From Lutibacter sp. B1 (GTDB lineage: Bacteria; Bacteroidota; Bacteroidia; Flavobacteriales; Flavobacteriaceae), in contig NZ_JAAZUI010000017.1 of the NCBI RefSeq assembly GCF_012524075.1, forward strand, positions 1 to 64,000: a stretch of DNA of 64,000 nucleotides. The letters run 5' to 3'. A model generated the notes under the pieces. That model saw only the letters and a program-made list of their open reading frames with translations, searched no databases and was not told the origin of the DNA. A program made the position numbers and the translations under genes. This document shows, piece by piece, positions 58,489-64,000 of the stretch (position 1 is its first letter; the number at the start of each line of letters is the position of its first letter).

Positions 58489-59889
58489 ATGAGTACGAAA
58501 TTTATATATGATAATTTTTTGCTGGAAAATAAATTTGCAGAAGAATTGTATCATAACTATGCTAAACAACAGCCAATAATAGATTACCACAACCATTTAC
58601 CTCCACAACAAATTGCTGATGATACAATTTTTAGTAATATCACAAATGTTTGGATAAATGGTGATCATTATAAATGGCGTGCAATGAGAACACTAGGTGT
58701 AAATGAAGAGTTTATTACCGGTGGAGCTTCAGATGAAGATAAATTTAAAAATTGGGCTAAAACGGTTCCATATACAATGAGAAATCCATTGTATCATTGG
58801 ACACATTTAGAGTTGGCGAGATATTTTGATATTCATGAATTGTTGAATGAAAATTCGGCAGAGAGAATTTATCAAGAAACAAAAGAAAAATTAAATACAA
58901 ATGCATACAGTTGCCAAAATTTACTTCATAAAGTAAATGTGGAAGTTGTATGTACTACAGAAGATCCAATAGACAACTTAGAACATCATCAAAAAATAGC
59001 TAAAAGTAATCTCAGTATTAAAGTAAGCACAGCTTTTAGACCGGATAAAGCGATTTATATCAATAATGAAGGTTATAATAGTTATATTGATTTGCTTGAA
59101 AATGCGGCTGATATTTCTATTAACTCTTACCAAGATTTATGCGATGCTTTAAAAAGCAGAATTGAATTTTTTGATAAAAATGGTTGTAAACTTTGTGATC
59201 ATGGATTGGACCAAATCTATTTCGAAAATTTTACTGAAAATGAAGTAAATTTGATATTTAAAAAGAAAAGAAACAATCAAGAAGTAAGTAATAAGGAGGC
59301 ACTTAAGTTTCAAAGTGCTATTTTATTATTTTTATCAGAAACTTATCACGAATTTGAGTGGGTGCAACAATTCCATTTAGGAGCTTTGAGAAATAATAAT
59401 GAACGTATGTTAAGAGTTTTAGGACCTGATACAGGATGGGATTCAATTGGAGATTATTCTCAAGCTCAAAAGCTATCAAAATTTTTAAATACCTTAGATA
59501 GCAAAGATAAATTAACCAAAACCATTCTATATAATTTGAATCCTGCTGATAATGAAGTTATGGCAACTATGATAGGCAATTTTAATGATGGAAGTATAAA
59601 AGGAAAAGTACAATATGGATCTGGTTGGTGGTTTTTAGACCAAAAAGACGGGATGACAAAACAAATAAATGCGCTCTCAAATATGGGGCTTATAAGTTGT
59701 TTTATTGGAATGTTAACCGATTCAAGAAGTTTTTTATCCTTTCCTCGACATGAATATTTTAGAAGAGTGTTGTGTAATCTTTTAGGTGATGAAATTAAAA
59801 GAGGAGAATTACCAAACGATATGGAGTGGATTGGTAAAATGGTTTCCGATATTAGTTATAACAATGCAAAAGAATATTTCAAATTTTAA
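58489..59889 (+). CDS. uxaC: Glucuronate/galacturonate isomerase
   Basis: 466 residues, the usual UxaC length. Metal site residues in IIDYHNHLPPQQIAD (HxH near 33-35), a central VVCTTEDPIDNLEHH segment and DTGWDSIGDY near 325. Converts D-glucuronate to D-fructuronate and D-galacturonate to D-tagaturonate, the substrates of UxuB and UxaB; a UxaB gene follows in this operon. Confidence 0.96.
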   Translation: MSTKFIYDNFLLENKFAEELYHNYAKQQPIIDYHNHLPPQQIADDTIFSNITNVWINGDHYKWRAMRTLGVNEEFITGGASDEDKFKNWAKTVPYTMRNPLYHWTHLELARYFDIHELLNENSAERIYQETKEKLNTNAYSCQNLLHKVNVEVVCTTEDPIDNLEHHQKIAKSNLSIKVSTAFRPDKAIYINNEGYNSYIDLLENAADISINSYQDLCDALKSRIEFFDKNGCKLCDHGLDQIYFENFTENEVNLIFKKKRNNQEVSNKEALKFQSAILLFLSETYHEFEWVQQFHLGALRNNNERMLRVLGPDTGWDSIGDYSQAQKLSKFLNTLDSKDKLTKTILYNLNPADNEVMATMIGNFNDGSIKGKVQYGSGWWFLDQKDGMTKQINALSNMGLISCFIGMLTDSRSFLSFPRHEYFRRVLCNLLGDEIKRGELPNDMEWIGKMVSDISYNNAKEYFKF

Positions 59890-59916
59890 ATTAAAAAAAT
59901 TAATATACAATTAACA

Positions 59917-60957
59917 ATGGGCAAAGTAGTAACCTTTGGAGAGATTATGCTAAGATTAGCACCTCAAGGATTTTTAAGATTTTCACAAGCAGATAATTTT
60001 GATGTGGTTTACGGTGGAGGTGAGTCAAACGTAGCGGTATCGTTAGCCAATTATGGAATTTTGGTAGATTTTGTAACGCGTTTGCCAAAAAATGATATTG
60101 GACAGTGCGCAATGATGGAAATGAGAAAAAGAGGCGTAGGCATTGATAAAATAGTATGGGGAGGAGATCGTTTAGGAATTTACTTTTTAGAAACAGGAGC
60201 AGTATCTCGTGGTTCAAAAGTAGTATACGACAGGGCGTATTCCGCAATAGCAGAAATTAAACCGGGAATGATTAATTGGTCTGATGTTTTTGCAGGAGCT
60301 GAATGGTTTCACTGGACAGGTATAACTCCGGCTATTTCTCAAGGAGCAGCCGACGTTTGTTTAGAAGCTGTAAAAGCAGCAAGTAAATTAGGTATAACTA
60401 TTTCAACCGATTTAAATTACCGAGCAAAATTATGGAAATACGGAGGCGATAGAGAAGCTATTATGACAGAGTTAACATCCTATTGTGATATCATTTTAGG
60501 TAATGAAGAAGATGCAGAAATGCACTTTGGAATTAAACCTGAAGGATTGGATGTTACAAAACACGGACACGATGTTAAAGCTGAAGCATTCTTATCAGTT
60601 TGTCAACAAATGATGGAAAAATTCCCAAAAGCCAAAAAAGTAATTACTACCTTAAGAGGATCTATATCCGCTTCTCATAATACATGGGCAGGTGTATTGT
60701 ACGATGGAAAGAAATTATACGAAACCCGTCAATACCAAATAACAGATATTGTTGATAGAGTTGGTGGAGGAGATAGTTTTATGGGCGGATTAATCTATGG
60801 ATTATTAACGTATCCTGAAGATGACCAAAATGCGTTAGATTTTGCAGTGGCAGCATCTTGTTTAAAACATACAATTAAAGGTGATGCAAATTTAGTAACT
60901 GTTGATGAAGTTCAAAAACTAATGGGAGGTGATGCTTCCGGTAGAGTTGCAAGATAA
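59917..60957 (+). CDS. kdgK: 2-dehydro-3-deoxygluconokinase
   Basis: 346 residues, PfkB family. N-terminal GGGESNVAVSLANYG substrate site and C-terminal DRVGGGDSFMGGLIYGLL with the catalytic Asp, the two PfkB signatures. Phosphorylates 2-keto-3-deoxygluconate from both the KduI/D and the UxaC/UxaA/UxaB branches to KDPG, the substrate of the aldolase encoded 21 bases downstream. Confidence 0.96.
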   Translation: MGKVVTFGEIMLRLAPQGFLRFSQADNFDVVYGGGESNVAVSLANYGILVDFVTRLPKNDIGQCAMMEMRKRGVGIDKIVWGGDRLGIYFLETGAVSRGSKVVYDRAYSAIAEIKPGMINWSDVFAGAEWFHWTGITPAISQGAADVCLEAVKAASKLGITISTDLNYRAKLWKYGGDREAIMTELTSYCDIILGNEEDAEMHFGIKPEGLDVTKHGHDVKAEAFLSVCQQMMEKFPKAKKVITTLRGSISASHNTWAGVLYDGKKLYETRQYQITDIVDRVGGGDSFMGGLIYGLLTYPEDDQNALDFAVAASCLKHTIKGDANLVTVDEVQKLMGGDASGRVAR

Positions 60958-60978
60958 ACTTACGATAAAAAAATAATA

Positions 60979-61647
60979 ATGGCACAATATTCTAGATTAG
61001 AAGTAGCTTCTGTAATGAAAGAAACCGGAATGATTCCTTTATTTTTTCATACAGATGTTGAAGTAAGTAAAAAAGTATTAAAAGCATGCTACGATGGTGG
61101 TGCTCGCTTAATGGAGTTTACATCTCGTGGTGATTTTGCCCACGAAGTTTTTGGTGAATTAACAAAATACGCTATTAAAGAATTACCGGGAATGATAATG
61201 GGTGTAGGTTCTGTTACCGATGCAGCATCAGCATCCTTATATATGGCTTTAGGAGCAAATTTTATAGTAACTCCGGTATTAAGAGAAGATATAGCAATTG
61301 CTTGTAACAGACGTAAAGTGTTGTGGTCTCCGGGTTGTGGAACTTTAAACGAAATTGCAAGAGCTGAAGAATTAGGCTGTGAAATTGTAAAATTATTCCC
61401 TGGAGATATTTACGGACCTCAATTTGTAAAAGGAATAAAAGGTCCTCAACCTTGGACAAGTATAATGCCAACGGGAGGTGTCTCTCCAACAGTTGAAAAT
61501 TTATCCGGCTGGTTTAAAGCCGGTGTAACTTGTGTAGGAATGGGATCGCAATTAATATCAAGTGAAATATTAAAATCTGAAAATTATACAAAACTTGCAG
61601 CAAAAGTTAAAGCTGCATTAGATATTATAAAAGAAGTAAGAAAGTAA
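60979..61647 (+). CDS. eda: KDPG aldolase (2-keto-3-deoxy-6-phosphogluconate aldolase)
   Basis: 222 residues. Class I aldolase with the general-acid/base Glu in LMEFTSRGD (where E. coli Eda has EVTLRT), the Schiff-base Lys in IVKLFPGD and phosphate-binding MPTGGVSP and FKAGVTCVGMGSQL. Splits KDPG into pyruvate and glyceraldehyde 3-phosphate, the end of the uronate pathway in this operon. Confidence 0.96.
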   Translation: MAQYSRLEVASVMKETGMIPLFFHTDVEVSKKVLKACYDGGARLMEFTSRGDFAHEVFGELTKYAIKELPGMIMGVGSVTDAASASLYMALGANFIVTPVLREDIAIACNRRKVLWSPGCGTLNEIARAEELGCEIVKLFPGDIYGPQFVKGIKGPQPWTSIMPTGGVSPTVENLSGWFKAGVTCVGMGSQLISSEILKSENYTKLAAKVKAALDIIKEVRK

Positions 61648-61724
61648 AAATAACAGTTAAAATCATTTGGTAATCAATATGTGAGTTAAACATTCAATTG
61701 CATATAGCCAATAAATTAGTAATT

Positions 61725-63026
61725 ATGAATAAAACAAATCAGAAGATAGGTAACTACCGGTATAGAATTTTAGCGCTTTTAATGTTTGCAACAACCATTA
61801 ACTATTTTGATAGAAGTATTATTGGAGTGTTAGCTCCAACCCTTGAAAAAATGTTTGATTGGACTAATAGTGACTATGCCTTTATAATGATTTCATTTAA
61901 AGTAGCTTATGCTTTAGGAATGCTTTTAATGGGTGGAGTAATAGATCGGTTAGGTACAAAAAAAGGATATACTTTATCAATAGGTATTTGGAGTGTTTTT
62001 GGAATGTTACACGCATTGGTTCGTCCGGGATTTAGTGTTATAGGATTTGCGGCCGCACGATTTGGATTAGGTTTTGGAGAATCAGGAAATTTTCCGGCAG
62101 CAATTAAAACAACTGCTGAATGGTTTCCTAAAAAAGACCGTGCATTTGCAACCGGACTTTTTAATGCAGCAACAAGTATAGGAGCAATTGCAGCACCATT
62201 TGTAGTTGGTTGGATAGTACATAAAGACGGCAAAAATTGGCAAATTCCATTTTTAATTACAGGAGCTCTTAGTGCTATTTGGGTATTTTTATGGTTTCGT
62301 ATGTATAAAAAACCTGCAGTTCATCCAAAAGTTTCAAAAGAAGAATTAGCCTACATACAAAGTGATTCTGAGACAGAAAATGAAGAAAAATTACCATGGT
62401 CAAGCGTATTTAATAAGCGTCAAACTTGGGCTTTTGCTTTGGCTAAAGTAACAGATGCTGTTTGGTGGTTTTATCTTTTCTGGGGAGCAAAATTTTTGGC
62501 AGTAACTTTTAATGTTGATATTAAAAATATAGCACTTCCATTTTTTGTTATATATATTTTAGCTGATGGGGGAAGTATTTTAGGAGGTTATCTATCGGGA
62601 GTATTTATCAGAAAAGGATGGAGTGTAAATAAAGCTCGGAAAATTACGCTTTTAATTTGTGCCTTAATTATACTACCTGTAAGCTTTGTAGCTATTACAG
62701 AAAGTAAATGGATTGCCATTTTTCTTATAGGTTTAGGAGCGGCAGGACATCAAGCGTGGTCTGCTAATATATTTACATTAGTTTCTGATGTTTTTCCAAG
62801 AAAAGCAACAGCTTCGGTTGTAGGAATTGGAGGAATGATTGGAGCAGTAGCAGGTATTGTTGCAGATGCTGCTTTAGGTTCGGTATTAGATCAAGCAGGT
62901 AATAGTGGGTATTTTTGGGCATTTCTATTTGCAGGTTCAATTTATCTTATAATACTTGGTCTTGTTCATTTATTAATGCCAAAAATGACACCGCTTGATG
63001 AAAATTTAAAACCTATAACAGAATAA
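61725..63026 (+). CDS. exuT: Hexuronate MFS transporter (ExuT-like)
   Basis: 433 residues from the ATG at 61725 (an in-frame TTG at 61698 would add nine residues). Twelve membrane helices. The N-terminal TTINYFDRSIIGVLAPTLEKMF and the helix 2-3 MGGVIDRLGTKKGYT segment are typical of anion:cation symporters of the hexuronate family, and FGESGNFPAAIKTTAEWFPKKDRA is their helix-4 signature. By operon context it imports galacturonate, glucuronate or unsaturated monouronates with protons. Confidence 0.92.
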   Translation: MNKTNQKIGNYRYRILALLMFATTINYFDRSIIGVLAPTLEKMFDWTNSDYAFIMISFKVAYALGMLLMGGVIDRLGTKKGYTLSIGIWSVFGMLHALVRPGFSVIGFAAARFGLGFGESGNFPAAIKTTAEWFPKKDRAFATGLFNAATSIGAIAAPFVVGWIVHKDGKNWQIPFLITGALSAIWVFLWFRMYKKPAVHPKVSKEELAYIQSDSETENEEKLPWSSVFNKRQTWAFALAKVTDAVWWFYLFWGAKFLAVTFNVDIKNIALPFFVIYILADGGSILGGYLSGVFIRKGWSVNKARKITLLICALIILPVSFVAITESKWIAIFLIGLGAAGHQAWSANIFTLVSDVFPRKATASVVGIGGMIGAVAGIVADAALGSVLDQAGNSGYFWAFLFAGSIYLIILGLVHLLMPKMTPLDENLKPITE

Positions 63027-63127
63027 TAAGTTCAAGGTTTTTAAAAATTACTTCCTAGTTCAATGGGTTAGTGCCCAAAGGGATTGATATGTTTTTCAAA
63101 TAAAAGCCTTATATATTTATATAGAAA

Positions 63128-64000
63128 ATGAAAAAATTAAATAGAAAAAATACTGGATTAGAAAATAAACTTCCAATTAAAATAGTACAATTTGGAGAAG
63201 GAAATTTTTTAAGAGCTTTTGTAGATTACGCAATACAAAAATTAAACAATACAGTTAATTTTAATGCTGGAGTGGCAGTTGTACAACCAATTGATAGAGG
63301 ATTGGTGAATATGCTTAATGAACAAGAAGGGTTGTATACTTTATTTATGAAAGGTATAGTTAAAGGAAAAGAAGTTCAAGAAAAAGAATTGATATCAAAC
63401 ATTGAAAAAGGTGTAAACCCTTATACAGATTTTAATGAGTATTTAAATCTTGCAAAAGAAGAAAATCTTGAATTTATCATTTCTAACACTACCGAAGCAG
63501 GTATTGCTTTTGTAGGTTCGGATACTGCTGAAATGCAACCTCCAAGTTCATTTCCTGCTAAATTAACAGTGCTTTTGTATGAGAGGTATAAGCATTTTAA
63601 AGGTGATATTACTAAGGGTCTTACTATTATACCATGCGAACTTATCAATTACAATTCAGATACTTTAAAAGAAATTATTTTAAAATATATTGATGATTGG
63701 AAGCTGGAAGAAGGATTTAAAACGTGGCTTATAAATTATAGTACTTTTCACAATACATTAGTCGATAGAATTGTGCCTGGCTACCCAAAAGATCAAATAG
63801 AAGAATATAATAGTCAATTAAATTATGAAGATAATTTAATTGTTAGTGCTGAAAAGTTTTTCTTATGGGTTATTGAAGGTGATGAAGTTTTAAAAGAAAA
63901 ATTACCTTTTCATAAAACTGATTTAGACGTGAAAATTGTAAATGATATGCAGCCTTATAGAACAAGAAAGGTTCGTATATTAAATGGAGCACATACCTCA
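63128..64000 (+). CDS. uxaB: Tagaturonate reductase (altronate oxidoreductase), 5' part
   Basis: ATG at 63128; the frame stays open to the window end (291 codons seen of about 480). N-terminal IKIVQFGEGNFLRAFVDYAIQKLN is the UxaB-type NAD-binding segment of mannitol-dehydrogenase-like enzymes, followed by VVQPIDRGLVNMLNEQEGLYTLF, TEAGIAF, PPSSFPAKLTVLLYERYKHF and the substrate-region KVRILNGAHTS at the edge. Reduces D-tagaturonate from UxaC to D-altronate. Last visible gene of the kduI operon, 101 bases after exuT; altronate dehydratase (uxaA) would be expected next, beyond the window. Confidence 0.93.
   Translation, partial: MKKLNRKNTGLENKLPIKIVQFGEGNFLRAFVDYAIQKLNNTVNFNAGVAVVQPIDRGLVNMLNEQEGLYTLFMKGIVKGKEVQEKELISNIEKGVNPYTDFNEYLNLAKEENLEFIISNTTEAGIAFVGSDTAEMQPPSSFPAKLTVLLYERYKHFKGDITKGLTIIPCELINYNSDTLKEIILKYIDDWKLEEGFKTWLINYSTFHNTLVDRIVPGYPKDQIEEYNSQLNYEDNLIVSAEKFFLWVIEGDEVLKEKLPFHKTDLDVKIVNDMQPYRTRKVRILNGAHTS

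Noticed and set aside
1-64000. CRISPR array, insertion sequence, integron or integrative element
   Set aside because: No regularly spaced repeats, transposase or integrase gene, or tRNA-linked attachment repeats seen; the two tRNA genes have similar sequence because they are isoacceptors.

Overview
The window is AT-rich (roughly 30-33% G+C by eye) and comes from a member of the Bacteroidota, most likely a marine or otherwise free-living Flavobacteriaceae. Grounds for this are the many -7 promoter elements of the Bacteroidota form TAnnTTTG, the split methylmalonyl-CoA mutase (MutA without a cobalamin domain next to MutB), many small lipoproteins and beta-barrel proteins, GH3-family and DUF302/DUF1684/DUF4252/DUF6515-type proteins, and a Bacteroidota-style uronate operon. 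I see no rRNA, CRISPR array, insertion sequence, integrase or prophage; the window reads as chromosome with housekeeping and envelope genes and several regulatory islands.

Layout. 1-4.2 kb: fragment of an outer-membrane protein, two lipoproteins, an MFS exporter preceded by a leader peptide and attenuator, and a GH5 lipoprotein glycosidase. 4.2-9.5 kb: leftward block udk, divIC-like, mutA, mutB, peroxiredoxin, then two tRNA-Thr genes. 9.7-16 kb: lipoprotein, sterol-desaturase-family enzyme, LytS/LytR-type two-component pair with small envelope proteins. 16.3-21.1 kb: AsmA-like protein and a cation-chloride-cotransporter-like carrier. 21.4-32 kb: a stress island with DUF1328, PA2169-type protein, AraC regulators, a CHASE3 histidine kinase, GH3 protein, YtxH, holin-like protein and Dps. 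Four of its transcription units share one 57-bp promoter architecture: two direct-repeat half-sites exactly 21 bp apart and a fixed distance to the -7 element.

32-40.5 kb: an unusual envelope cluster. It encodes an exported protein with the domain order of plant glucan water dikinases (phosphohistidine domain, then ATP-grasp), two exported SxxK serine hydrolases related to each other, and an ATP/ADP-translocase-family membrane protein with a C-terminal HEAT domain. 40.9-47 kb: hypotheticals, DUF302, two tandem homologous ncRNA candidates with a covarying closing stem, a universal stress protein with an FNR-like box near -41, and a response regulator fused to a complete Crp/FNR regulator with its PAS kinase. 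47-49.5 kb: MlaD-MlaF-MlaE lipid-transport operon.

49.8-56.7 kb: a tight six-gene operon of PqqD-like protein, ATP-grasp ligase, PLP decarboxylase, urea-channel/M23-peptidase fusion, outer-membrane barrel and TPR protein; I recognise each part but not the system. 56.8-64 kb: uronate catabolism (kduI, kduD, uxaC, kdgK, eda, exuT-like MFS, start of uxaB), headed by a TAnnTTTG promoter touching a perfect 14-bp palindrome. Together the last genes take hexuronates and unsaturated uronates through 2-keto-3-deoxygluconate to pyruvate and glyceraldehyde 3-phosphate.

The best candidates for undescribed biology are the exported dikinase with nucleotide translocase and SxxK hydrolases, the PqqD/ATP-grasp/decarboxylase/urea-channel-M23 operon, the leader-peptide attenuator of the MFS exporter, the 21-bp direct-repeat stress regulon, and the tandem ncRNAs.
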